Assembly (NCBI GenBank): GCA_963778375.1
Contig: CAVZTX010000001.1
Span: forward strand, 297,150-361,149
Direction of reading: 5' to 3'
Origin: CAVZTX01 sp963778375
Lineage (GTDB): Bacteria; Chloroflexota; Ktedonobacteria; Ktedonobacterales; Ktedonobacteraceae
Length of the DNA: 64,000 bases
A model generated the notes under the pieces. The model was not told where the DNA came from. It saw nothing but the letters and a program-made list of their open reading frames with translations, and searched no databases. Positions 26,145-34,300 of this stretch are shown here, piece by piece (within the stretch, counting starts at the first letter, position 1; each line of letters opens with the position of its first letter). Position numbers and translations under genes: made by a program.

Positions 26145-28511
26145 TCACCCCAGGTGGTGTTCCAGAGCATACCTGGTTGCCGCACTGCGTGAGGAGACTC
26201 CCAGTTTGCTATAGATCGAGCGCACATGGAAATTGACGGTGACCACTCCGATGACAAGCTGCTCAGCGATCTGCGCGCTGGTCAAGCCTTGTGCCAGCAG
26301 TCGCAGTACGTCCATCTCACGAGGGGAGAGGCGCGAATGCACTGGCGCGGGCTGAGGGGAAGTGGGCAGGATGGCCTGAGAGGCGGGAGCGGTGATCTGT
26401 TCCGCCAACTGAACCAGGTCGGCAGGCGTCATCTGCTTGCCGATCTCAAAGGCCTGGGCAAAGGCATCCGCGCCAAGCATCGCCGTGAGCTGCTCGGTTG
26501 CTTGCTGTTGCTCTGGCCCCTCAGCCCAGGGAGAGGTTCCACCAAGCTTCTCTATCCAGGTCGCCATTACCCCAAATATCTGTGTGGCATAATCTGCCCC
26601 TTCTGGCTGCACTTCTGAATGCAACGCCATGAACCCCAGCGCGACGAGAGAGCCGATTAAATAGATGAAGTTGCCCTGTTGGACCAGAAGCCGCACGGCA
26701 TCACGCAGGAGGGGCTTCACGCGCTCGTCGTTGCCCCGTTTTCCCTCGGCACGCGCCAGGGTAGCCATGGCCAAAGCCATGTTCGCGGTATCCCCCACCT
26801 CTCGAAAGAGTGCCAGGCTCTCCTCCAGGACGGGGATCGCCTCCTCTACCAGGTCGGATTCGGTGGCGGCGAGTCCATCCAGGAGAAGGGCATGGGCAAT
26901 CGCTGGTTGACTTTCCGCCATCCGGGCAAACGCCAAACTCTCCCTGGCAGACTTCCTTGCCTGATCCAGTTTCATCTCATCGAACTGTTGCCAACCGATG
27001 TCGAACAGCTCTTGCGCCATGCCCACGCAATCTTCCAACGCCCTCCATAAACGCAGTGCCTCAGTATGATAGGACGTTGCACGGTCAAACTGATACAAAC
27101 TGTGGGAGAGCACGCCCAGTGCGTTAAACAGCCGGGGGCGTAAAGCGGGTGGTAGCGGGATAACCACATCGAGCGCCTGGATGCGCTCCAGCCAGCGCAC
27201 CCCTTCCCGTTGATAGGTACGTGTATGCCAGAATCGCCACACCGCCAGGGCCAGGCGAGCAGCTTCCTCCGGCCTTCCAGTCTCTATCGCCCACATCAGC
27301 GCCGCTCGCAAGTTATCGTGTTCCGCCTCCAGGCGCGCAAACCACGCCTCTTGCTGTGGGCCGGAAAGGTTCGGCGCAGCGTGTTCTGCCAACTGGAGAT
27401 ACCAGGCAAAATGCTGGCGGTGAAGATCCGGCGTTTCGCCCACTTCCGTCAGTTGCTCAAGCGCGAAGATGCGGATGGTCTCCAGCAGGCGATACCGACC
27501 GCTCTCCTGATTGAATTGCACCAGGGATTTGTTCACCAGTTGCAGCAGGGTCTGCAGGATCGTTTCAGGCGGGATGCTTTCCTGTCCGTTTTGGCCGCTC
27601 TGTGCTTCGGCACAGATGCTTTCCGCTGCCTGAAGCGAGAATGCCCCAACAAAGATGCCAAGTCGCCGCAAAAGAACCTGCTCTGGTTCGGGCAAGAGGC
27701 GATAACTCCAATCGATCATGGCATGCAAGGTTTGCTGACGGGGCAGGGCCGTACGATCACCCCCCGTCAGCAGTTGGAAGCGCTGGTCCAACCCCGCCGA
27801 GAGTCTCGCCACACCCAACCCACGTACCCGCACCGCAGCCAGTTCGAGCGCCAGCGGAAGGCCATCCAGATGACGGCAGATCTCCGCGACCACTCCGGCG
27901 TTGCCATCCGTCACGCGAAACGAGGAGTCAGCCGCCTGTGCCCGTTCCACAAAGAGACGGAGCGCGTCGTAGGAAAGCAATCTCGTCCGATCCACCGGCT
28001 CAGCTTCAGCGGGCAGGCTCAAAGCCGGGACGCGCAGGACCACTTCCCCGTTGACCCGGAGCGGCTCACGACTGGTTGCAAGCAGCGTCAGGCGCGGACA
28101 ACGCGCCAGAAGAGAGGCCACGATGCGGGCACATTCCTCAATGACCTGCTCACAGTTGTCCAGCACCAGGAGGAGGTGCCTGACCTCCAGATATGCCCCA
28201 AGCCGCTCAATTGGTGAGGGACCAGGAGCCTCTGGCAGCGTAAATACTTTGGCGATGGTTTCAATCACCAGTTCCGAGGCCACCAGAGGAGCCAGGTCAA
28301 TCAGCCAGACCCCATCGGAGAAATGATCACATTCGGCAGTCGCCGCCTGAAGCGCCAGGCGCGTCTTGCCTGTTCCGCCTGTCCCCGTCAGCGTCATTAG
28401 CCGATGTTCGCCCAGGCGCTGCTGAATCTCGCGTAACTCCTGCTCGCGCCCGATGAAGCTCGACACGGGAGCAGGCAAGTTGTGCTTGCGGGTGGAAAGT
28501 TTAGACGTCAT
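26145..28511 (-). CDS. NB-ARC ATPase transcriptional regulator with C-terminal LuxR HTH
   Basis: 788 residues. An NB-ARC/AAA-like domain (about 15-340) has FIGREQEL, Walker A LTGTGGTGKTRLA, Walker B LLLVLDNCEQV, LLATSREPL (sensor) and GLPLALELAA. TPR-like helices follow (about 350-690). The C-terminal LuxR-type HTH (about 720-785) reads LSPREMDVLRLLAQGLTSAQ and VNFHVRSIYSKLGVSSRSAA. This architecture is the LuxR/MalT-like ATP-dependent regulator class common in Ktedonobacteria and Actinobacteria; the ligand is unknown. It is 63 bp downstream of the XRE-type paralogue and probably co-transcribed with it. Confidence 0.9.
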   Translation of the reverse strand: MTSKLSTRKHNLPAPVSSFIGREQELREIQQRLGEHRLMTLTGTGGTGKTRLALQAATAECDHFSDGVWLIDLAPLVASELVIETIAKVFTLPEAPGPSPIERLGAYLEVRHLLLVLDNCEQVIEECARIVASLLARCPRLTLLATSREPLRVNGEVVLRVPALSLPAEAEPVDRTRLLSYDALRLFVERAQAADSSFRVTDGNAGVVAEICRHLDGLPLALELAAVRVRGLGVARLSAGLDQRFQLLTGGDRTALPRQQTLHAMIDWSYRLLPEPEQVLLRRLGIFVGAFSLQAAESICAEAQSGQNGQESIPPETILQTLLQLVNKSLVQFNQESGRYRLLETIRIFALEQLTEVGETPDLHRQHFAWYLQLAEHAAPNLSGPQQEAWFARLEAEHDNLRAALMWAIETGRPEEAARLALAVWRFWHTRTYQREGVRWLERIQALDVVIPLPPALRPRLFNALGVLSHSLYQFDRATSYHTEALRLWRALEDCVGMAQELFDIGWQQFDEMKLDQARKSARESLAFARMAESQPAIAHALLLDGLAATESDLVEEAIPVLEESLALFREVGDTANMALAMATLARAEGKRGNDERVKPLLRDAVRLLVQQGNFIYLIGSLVALGFMALHSEVQPEGADYATQIFGVMATWIEKLGGTSPWAEGPEQQQATEQLTAMLGADAFAQAFEIGKQMTPADLVQLAEQITAPASQAILPTSPQPAPVHSRLSPREMDVLRLLAQGLTSAQIAEQLVIGVVTVNFHVRSIYSKLGVSSRSAATRYALEHHLG

Positions 28512-28574
28512 CCGCGCCTCCTTGGGTGTCTTGCCTCCCCGAGATCTGTTGTGCTTTCAGAAACACGTTCTGGT

Positions 28575-30881
28575 TCACGTGGACGTGCCTGAGGCCCTCA
28601 GAGCGTTGTCAATCGCTTCCTCTGGCGTGAACGCAGACCCGGTGGCCCACTCCACTTCAAAGGTCGCTTTGTCCAGCGCAGCTTGCGCACTGGCAACGGT
28701 CTGCTCGAAGGCTTCACGCTCGGCTGGTGGCAGCGGTGTTTGGGCCCGCTCGCGCTGCGCTGCCACCGCGGCGCATAAGCGGGTCGCAGCATCAAAGCGC
28801 CCTTCTGTGCAGAGCGTGGCGGCCAGGCCCTCCAGACACCAGGCGCTGTAGGTGGGATTGCCAAACGTGCGGTAGAGCGCCAGGGCTTCTCGATAGCGTG
28901 TTTTCGCCAGGGTATACTTTCCCTGCTGGCGGGCCAAATGGCCGAGTATAGTGGTTTGCCCAGCGACCACAAAGGTGATCCCAGCAGACTGCGCGAGGAG
29001 CCGCCCTTCTTCGGCCAACATAGTGGCTTGTGTCAGATCTCCCTGTATCCAGGCCAGATCAACACGATTGCGCAAAGCTATGCCCTTGATGCTCAGATGT
29101 TCTGTCAGCCGGGCATGGGTGTCGCTTTCGGTGAAAAAGGCTGCAGCCTCATCAAGCTTGCCCCGTGCCCTGGCGACCATCCCCAGCACGATCCAGGCAC
29201 TGCTCATGCCGCTTTGGTCTCCGCGAGGCCTCGCGCGTTCCAGGAATTCGGTCGCTAGCGCTTCGGCTCGCTCCAACTTTCCGAGACCCAGGAGAACGTC
29301 TCCTAAAATGTAGAGGGCTGTCGCGCGCAGCACAAGCACTGCCTCCGGCTCCCCAACTTGCCAGTCCAGGGCCAGCATGCGTTCGAACCACATCTCCGCC
29401 TCACGCATGTACCCATAGCTGAACCACATCGGCCCAAACGCACCTATCAGCCGCAACCCTAGCGTGGTCTCCTGTCGCTCTTCTGCCCACTGCAAGGCCG
29501 CGCGGACATTGGGAAATTCCAGCGCCAACTGCGTCTCGCCTGTCCCTTGACCTGGCCCAAAGGGTGTAACCGACTCTCCCAGGCGAGCATAATAGGCGGC
29601 ATGGCGGCGGCGGCACGCCTCCTCCTCCCCTGCTGTGCGCAACGCATCGAGAGCATACTCGCGCACCAACTCGAGCATACTGAAGCGCGAGGCACTCTCG
29701 GTCGACATCTCCACTTGCACCAGGCTGGCATCCACCAGTGCCGCCAGCATCAGGAGAGCCTCATCCGACGTCGTCTCTCCCAAGGCCCAGCCTACTGCCT
29801 CCGCCGCTTCCAATGTCCATCCACCCACAAAGACTGCAAGCTGCCGGAAAAAGCGTTGCTGCGCCGCAGTCAAGAGGGAATACGACCAGGCGATAGCATT
29901 GCGCATCGTTTGCTGCCGCGCTGGGAGATCCCTGGCTCCCTCGCCTAAGAGCGCCAGGCGAGTGGACAACCGCTCCAGAAGTTCCGTCAAGGAAAGCAGA
30001 CGGACCTGCATCGCGGCTAACTCGATGGCTAAGGGGAGGCAATCGACTTGCTCACAAATGGCCGCAACGGTTGTTCCCTCGTAGGCTCTCCCTGGTCGGA
30101 CTGCCTGCGCGCGTGCGCGGAAGAGGGTGATCGCATCATCCAGCGCCAGGGGAACCAGTGGAAACACCTGTTCCGGGCGCAGGCGCAGGGGTGCCCGGCT
30201 GGTCACCAGAACCTGCAGACGAGGGCAATTCGCCAGCAGATCCGCCACAAATGGCGCTGCCTCCAGGAGATGCTCAAAATTGTCAAGGACGAGCAGGAAC
30301 TGCCTGGGTTGCAAGAAGGAGCGAACCTGTTCCTCCATCGACCTCTCCACTTGCTCACTCAGATGCAGACGTTGCCCAATCACCGCTGGCACAAGCGTTA
30401 CATCGTGGACCGGAGCCAGCGGAACGTACGCCACACCATCAGGAAAGTCATCGGCGAGGTCGTGGGCAATCTGCAGCCCCAGCCGCGTCTTGCCCACCCC
30501 ACTTGGCCCAGTCAGCGTCAGCAGGCACACGTCCGCGCCGCGCAAGAGTGCGAGAGCATGGGAGCGTTCCTCTGCACGCCCAACCAGGGGAAGTGCCTGG
30601 GGGAGATGGTGGAAAGAGGATGGGTGCTGAGCGACCTCAGGTGCGGAAACCCTGGCTGGGTGCGCGGCCGCCCGCAACAACGCCTGTTGCTGTTCAGGCA
30701 GAGAAAGGGCACCCATCAGCAGTTGCAACGTGTCAGAGCGCGGAGAGCGATTGATGCCGCGCTCCAGATCGGAAATCGCCCGCGCACTCAGGTCCGCGCG
30801 AGCCGCCAGAGCCTCCTGGGAGAGGCCCGCTGCCTGGCGATAGCGCTTGAGCAAGGCACCAAAACGGCTGTCTACGGTCAT
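28575..30881 (-). CDS. XRE-HTH plus NB-ARC ATPase regulator with TPR repeats
   Basis: 768 residues. An N-terminal Cro/CI-type HTH (about 8-65) reads LLKRYRQAAGLSQEALAARA and ISDLERGINRSPRSDTL. The NB-ARC domain (about 95-400) has LVGRAEE, Walker A LTGPSGVGKTRLG, Walker B FLLVLDNFEHL, VTSRAPLRLR and CLPLAIELAA. TPR-like helices (about 450-750) end the protein. The DNA-binding domain is at the opposite end from the neighbouring LuxR-type regulator while the ATPase core is related, so the two are paralogues with exchanged output domains. The role is probably signal-responsive transcription control; the effector is unknown. Confidence 0.9.
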   Translation of the reverse strand: MTVDSRFGALLKRYRQAAGLSQEALAARADLSARAISDLERGINRSPRSDTLQLLMGALSLPEQQQALLRAAAHPARVSAPEVAQHPSSFHHLPQALPLVGRAEERSHALALLRGADVCLLTLTGPSGVGKTRLGLQIAHDLADDFPDGVAYVPLAPVHDVTLVPAVIGQRLHLSEQVERSMEEQVRSFLQPRQFLLVLDNFEHLLEAAPFVADLLANCPRLQVLVTSRAPLRLRPEQVFPLVPLALDDAITLFRARAQAVRPGRAYEGTTVAAICEQVDCLPLAIELAAMQVRLLSLTELLERLSTRLALLGEGARDLPARQQTMRNAIAWSYSLLTAAQQRFFRQLAVFVGGWTLEAAEAVGWALGETTSDEALLMLAALVDASLVQVEMSTESASRFSMLELVREYALDALRTAGEEEACRRRHAAYYARLGESVTPFGPGQGTGETQLALEFPNVRAALQWAEERQETTLGLRLIGAFGPMWFSYGYMREAEMWFERMLALDWQVGEPEAVLVLRATALYILGDVLLGLGKLERAEALATEFLERARPRGDQSGMSSAWIVLGMVARARGKLDEAAAFFTESDTHARLTEHLSIKGIALRNRVDLAWIQGDLTQATMLAEEGRLLAQSAGITFVVAGQTTILGHLARQQGKYTLAKTRYREALALYRTFGNPTYSAWCLEGLAATLCTEGRFDAATRLCAAVAAQRERAQTPLPPAEREAFEQTVASAQAALDKATFEVEWATGSAFTPEEAIDNALRASGTST

Positions 30882-31133
30882 GCTGGCCTCCCGGCGTCCT
30901 GTGGCTCCCAGATCACTCTATTGACATACACTCTGCACAGTATAGCACAGGAAGCTCATGTGAGGAAGCTGTGGGGAAAGCGGTGAGAACCTGTGGCCTT
31001 CCTTCATGGTAGTAGCCCGCCTGGGCAGCTATACTCTTCTCAGGAACACGGTGGATGGCACCAATTTGCAGTTCCTGGCTCACTGCGAACGCGCGAGCGA
31101 GTCATCATGAAGCAAGCGAAAGGAACTCTCACT

Positions 31134-31586
31134 ATGATCAATGTAGAAGCAAGCATCATCATCTCTCGCCCCATTGAGGAAGTCTTTGCCTATGTGAGTG
31201 ACTTCAGGAATACCGCACAGTGGCAATCTGGAATAGTGGACGTGCGGCAAACGTCCGAGGGCCCGGTGGGCAAAGGTACACAGCTCATCTTTGTACGCAC
31301 CTTCCTGGGTCGCAAGCTCGAGGGAGCGAGCGAAGTGGTGGAGCATGAGCCACCGACGAAAAATACCTTGCAAAGTACCTCAGGTCCTCTGCCCTTTACC
31401 GTCTCACAAATCTTCGAGCCGACACCAGAGGGCACCAAAGTGACCCTTGTGTTCGAGATGCACCCAGGAGGCGTCTTTGCCCTGGCAGAATCCTTGATGG
31501 CTCGAAGCCTCAAAAGATCTGCGGAGGCAGACCTTGGCAATCTGAAGGACCTGCTCGAAAGCCGGGTGGCTGCGGCCATCTCTTAA
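31134..31586 (+). CDS. SRPBCC (START-like) family protein, copy 2
   Basis: 150 residues from the ATG at 31134 with AAAGGA upstream; an in-frame ATG at 31107 is the alternative. It opens MINVEASIIISRPIEEVFAY and continues through RTFLGRKLEGASEVVEHEP to DLLESRVAAA, colinear with copy 1 at 24818. The two genes point away from the block between them and share similar 3' flanks (e.g. GCGTTCTCTT, AAACTGA and GTCATGAACAGG). It may bind a hydrophobic ligand; function unknown. It is divergent from the XRE-type regulator gene. Confidence 0.85.
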   Translation: MINVEASIIISRPIEEVFAYVSDFRNTAQWQSGIVDVRQTSEGPVGKGTQLIFVRTFLGRKLEGASEVVEHEPPTKNTLQSTSGPLPFTVSQIFEPTPEGTKVTLVFEMHPGGVFALAESLMARSLKRSAEADLGNLKDLLESRVAAAIS

Positions 31587-31646
31587 CCGGCTGCGTTCTC
31601 TTGCCATGCCAAACTGACAGACAAGTCATGAACAGGAATACTATAA

Positions 31647-31741
31647 CGAATGTTGTGTAACAGCACATTGCAGAAAAGCTCGGAAGCCAGATTTGGGCTG
31701 GGTTTGATGCCTTCTCATTTTACATCGTTACACAATATTCG
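31647..31741. repeat. 15-bp inverted repeats flanking 65 bp
   Basis: CGAATGTTGTGTAAC (31647-31661) and GTTACACAATATTCG (31727-31741) are inverted copies with one mismatch, in the 291-bp gene-free gap between the SRPBCC gene and the SDR stop. It could be a MITE-like remnant or a terminator hairpin with a large loop. No transposase is nearby. Confidence 0.45.
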
Positions 31742-31877
31742 GTACGGCATCTGCAATTCCAGCCAACGAGCGGCCTCCAATTTGATTGATCCTAAGTATG
31801 CGTCATAAGAAGAAAATGGCGATTTTATGCGTCAGAACTGGCGAAGTTATGGTTTTCTGATACATCCCCCTAAGACA

Positions 31878-32714
31878 TTACGCCCCTGTAATGGCCTTCC
31901 ACTGATTCGCTATCTCTTCCGGCGTAGCAACCGTTTCTCCAAAATCCATTCCGGTGCTCCTTTGCCACTGGGCAACAGAGAAATGGCCATTGCTTGCCTG
32001 CAATATGATGCCGGAGAAATCACACTGTGACGATGCAAGAAAAGCGACGCCAGGAGCAACCTGCTCGGGTCGCAGTTCTTGTGGAGCGGTGGGACTGCGA
32101 AACATGCGTGTGGCTGCGACTGGTGAGATGGCGTTGACGCGGATGCCGTGGGGTTCTCCGGCAATGGCAAGTGCGTTCATGAGGCCGAGTTGTGCCATCT
32201 TTCCAATCGCATATCCGGTCAATTCAGGCAAAGCATCTTCCATGAACATCGCTCTGCCTGAGGTAGTAAAGATCACTCGTCCGTAGTGCTGGCGCTGCAT
32301 GATAGGGAAGGCGGCTTGTGAGAGCCAGAAGGGGGCCGCAATCTGGATGTTGATGATGCGCTGCAATAACTCGGGTGTCATATCTTCCAGCGGAGTAAAG
32401 GTGATCCATCCGGCGTTGTTGATCAGGATATCGAGGCGCCCAAACTGAGTGAGTGCAACGTCAACCAGGCGCTGGCAGCCTTCGCGCGCTTCGATATTTT
32501 CGTAACAAGGGACCGCTGCTCCACCAGCAGTGGTGATTTCATGCACAACAGCATCTGCTATACTGAGATCGGAGCCTGTTCCGTCGAGGGCTACTCCTGC
32601 ATCATGTACGACGACGCTGGCTCCGCGTTCGGCAAGTAAGCGGGCGTATGCGGCTCCAAGGCCTCGTCCGCTTCCGGTGATTATGGCAACCTGACCATCA
32701 AAGCGAATGACCAT
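31878..32714 (-). CDS. Short-chain dehydrogenase/reductase
   Basis: 278 residues of the classical SDR type. The cofactor motif is AIITGSGRGLGAAYA (TGxxxGxG), NNAGW follows strand 4, Ser is in TTSGRAMF, and the catalytic pair is YAIGK. After IRVNAISPVAATRMF an extension of about 60 residues ends NQWKAITGA, where typical family members stop with a substrate loop. The substrate is not predictable. The DDAH-like gene ends 9 bp upstream, so both are probably one transcript. Confidence 0.9.
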   Translation of the reverse strand: MVIRFDGQVAIITGSGRGLGAAYARLLAERGASVVVHDAGVALDGTGSDLSIADAVVHEITTAGGAAVPCYENIEAREGCQRLVDVALTQFGRLDILINNAGWITFTPLEDMTPELLQRIINIQIAAPFWLSQAAFPIMQRQHYGRVIFTTSGRAMFMEDALPELTGYAIGKMAQLGLMNALAIAGEPHGIRVNAISPVAATRMFRSPTAPQELRPEQVAPGVAFLASSQCDFSGIILQASNGHFSVAQWQRSTGMDFGETVATPEEIANQWKAITGA

Positions 32715-32723
32715 ATATCCCCT

Positions 32724-33602
32724 TTAAATAACCATATCCAATGGCAAGGTCAAACAGCGCACTGCGCCTCCTGCTTTGAGAAATTCGCTCACTGGGGAGA
32801 CGCAGACATTGTACCCCCAGCTTTCAAGAATGTGACCAACGCGGGGTGGGCAGTTTGGCATGACGACGGTCTTGTCAACAACGACGGAGTTGGCGCAGAA
32901 GGTGAGGGCTTCGTCCAGTTCGAGAACGAGAGGCTCAGGGACGAGTTGTTCGATGATTTTGCAGCTTTCACGGTCCCAGGCGGCAGGGTTGACAATAGCA
33001 TGGCGATTATTGAGGGGGCAGAAGCTGATGTCCAGGTGGTAGAAACGTGGGTCGATGAGATGAATTGAGTGCACTTCGACTCCGAGCACATTAGCGAGGG
33101 CTGCATGGGAGGCAAGGTCGGTGCGGAAGCCGTAGCCCGCGAGGAGTTGACCACGATATGGGAAGGCGTCTCCGCCGCCCTCGAAGCACATGCCGGGTTC
33201 GTCGGGAAGCTCGATCACTTCACGGCCACGTAACTGGAACCATTCAGCGGCGTATCGAGATTCTTGCTGTCGCTCCGGGTAGCGGAAACGGCTCAATATC
33301 ATGCGACGGCCATTGATGAGGCCTGCGTTGGCTACGAAGACCATGTCAGGAAGGGATTTTACGGGTTCGATGGCTTTGACGCTTGCGCCTGCCTGTTCGA
33401 GGTTGGCGACGAGGTTGTGCCACTGTTCGTGTGCGAGATCAATATCAGTTCGGACTTCCTGATGCATCCAGGGGTTGATTTCGTAGAATATGCCGAAGTG
33501 GTCAGGTGGGCACATGAGGTAGGATTTTCCCCAGGAGAGTGGGGTTGGTTCAATCAGGTTGTTTGCTTGAATTGTTATTTCAGAGTGATTTGAATTGTTC
33601 AT
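32724..33602 (-). CDS. Dimethylarginine dimethylaminohydrolase-like amidinohydrolase
   Basis: 292 residues of the guanidine-modifying (arginine deiminase/amidinotransferase) fold. PDMVFVANAGL, the FEGGGDAFPY Glu-Gly-Gly-Asp motif, FYHLDISFCPL with the catalytic His, and the C-terminal GGAVRCLTLPL with the nucleophilic Cys are all present. Members hydrolyse dimethylarginine or arginine, or act in ornithine/citrulline metabolism. Length and the GGGDAF form suit DDAH or a related hydrolase rather than arginine deiminase (about 400 residues). It is first in an operon with the SDR gene. Confidence 0.87.
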   Translation of the reverse strand: MNNSNHSEITIQANNLIEPTPLSWGKSYLMCPPDHFGIFYEINPWMHQEVRTDIDLAHEQWHNLVANLEQAGASVKAIEPVKSLPDMVFVANAGLINGRRMILSRFRYPERQQESRYAAEWFQLRGREVIELPDEPGMCFEGGGDAFPYRGQLLAGYGFRTDLASHAALANVLGVEVHSIHLIDPRFYHLDISFCPLNNRHAIVNPAAWDRESCKIIEQLVPEPLVLELDEALTFCANSVVVDKTVVMPNCPPRVGHILESWGYNVCVSPVSEFLKAGGAVRCLTLPLDMVI

Positions 33603-33727
33603 TTACACTTCCCATCTCGATTACTGGATATGTTTCCGCAACATATCAATAAAACGCTGGTAAGTAGTCTCAGTAACGGGTTTAGTGTTGTGGTATATTG
33701 ACTCAAAACCTGAAGAAGGATAAACTC

Positions 33728-33961
33728 ATGAGCGATCACCGCTATACCATTATTTTGCACCCAGATGAGGACGAGGGAGGTTACACTGTAACCGTACCGG
33801 CTCTGCCTGGATGCGTGACGCAAGGAGAGACTCTGGAGGAGGCTATTGCTATGGCTAAGGATGCCATTCGGCTCCATATTGAGGGATTGATTGCGGATGG
33901 TGAGTTTGTGCCAGAGGAGCATGAGCACCCCCAGGCAATCACTATCGACGTAGCGGCTTGA
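33728..33961 (+). CDS. HicB-family antitoxin-like protein, orphan
   Basis: 77 residues from the ATG at 33728 (AAGGA 8 nt upstream). The sequence YTIILHPDEDEGGYTVTVPA, then LPGCVTQGETLEEA and a helix AMAKDAIRLHIEGL, is the typical partial RNase-H-like fold of HicB. No C-terminal HTH or RHH domain is present and no HicA-like dsRBD toxin is found on either side. It is either a solitary HicB-like protein, common in Cyanobacteria and Chloroflexota, or the leftover of a toxin-antitoxin pair. TGGTATATT (33691-33699) could be an extended -10. Confidence 0.85.
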   Translation: MSDHRYTIILHPDEDEGGYTVTVPALPGCVTQGETLEEAIAMAKDAIRLHIEGLIADGEFVPEEHEHPQAITIDVAA

Positions 33962-33986
33962 TAAATAACATTTCTCCTGGTGGCTA

Positions 33987-34015
33987 TTGCATCTATTGCC
34001 TATCTCCGGTATACT
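33987..34015 (+). promoter_or_regulatory. Promoter of the T-box/glyS transcript
   Basis: TTGCAT (33987-33992), a 17-bp spacer and TATACT (34010-34015). Transcription should begin near 34022, just before the T-box leader. Confidence 0.6.
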
Positions 34016-34021
34016 AGGTTC

Positions 34022-34283
34022 GTACAAACAAATAGACATCCTCCAGCGATGATGAAGAGGAGTAACTTGTGAGGGATAGCAGCGAGCCGATAGGTGGTGC
34101 GAGGTCGGCGATCCACAGCAGGTGAAGGGCGCTTCGGAGTTGGATTGAATGAGTGGCTTCACGATGTTGGTCGTGGAGAAGCAGGGTGGAACCGCGCATG
34201 TTGCCGTAAGACGTAGTAGCCCCAGGCCTACGTGGGCATGCATTCGTCCCTGGGCGTTGTTGAACGCCTGGGGAATTTTTTTT
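34022..34283 (+). promoter_or_regulatory. Glycine T-box riboswitch
   Basis: A leader RNA upstream of glyS. The invariant T-box AGGGTGGAACCGCG is at 34183-34196. Stem I begins near 34050 (GAAGAGGAGTAACTTG), its apical part includes GAGCCGATAGGTGGTGCGAG, and the 3' side carries GAAGGGCGCTTC, where GGC (a Gly codon) lies in the specifier-loop position as in glyQS leaders. A terminator follows at 34248-34283. Uncharged tRNA-Gly should pair with the specifier and the T-box bulge and permit read-through into glyS. The specifier assignment is by analogy. Confidence 0.92.
34248..34283 (+). terminator. glyS leader: T-box regulated rho-independent terminator
   Basis: CCCTGGGCGTT (34248-34258), loop GTTG, AACGCCTGGGG (34263-34273), two A residues, then eight T residues (34276-34283). 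The 11-bp stem has two G-U pairs. It is the off-state hairpin that competes with the antiterminator formed around the T-box sequence. Confidence 0.88.
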
Positions 34284-34300
34284 GAGGGAGGAAACCACTC

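Noticed and set aside
27210..28217. A 335-codon plus-strand open frame opposite the LuxR-type regulator
   Set aside because: The minus strand encodes a clear NB-ARC/LuxR protein; the plus frame is a shadow with no recognisable motif.
31647..31741. Insertion sequence
   Set aside because: The inverted repeats enclose only 65 bp and no transposase or target duplication is visible.
33599..34243. A 214-codon minus-strand frame covering hicB and the T-box leader
   Set aside because: It overlaps a well-supported HicB gene and a T-box RNA on the other strand and has no domain features.
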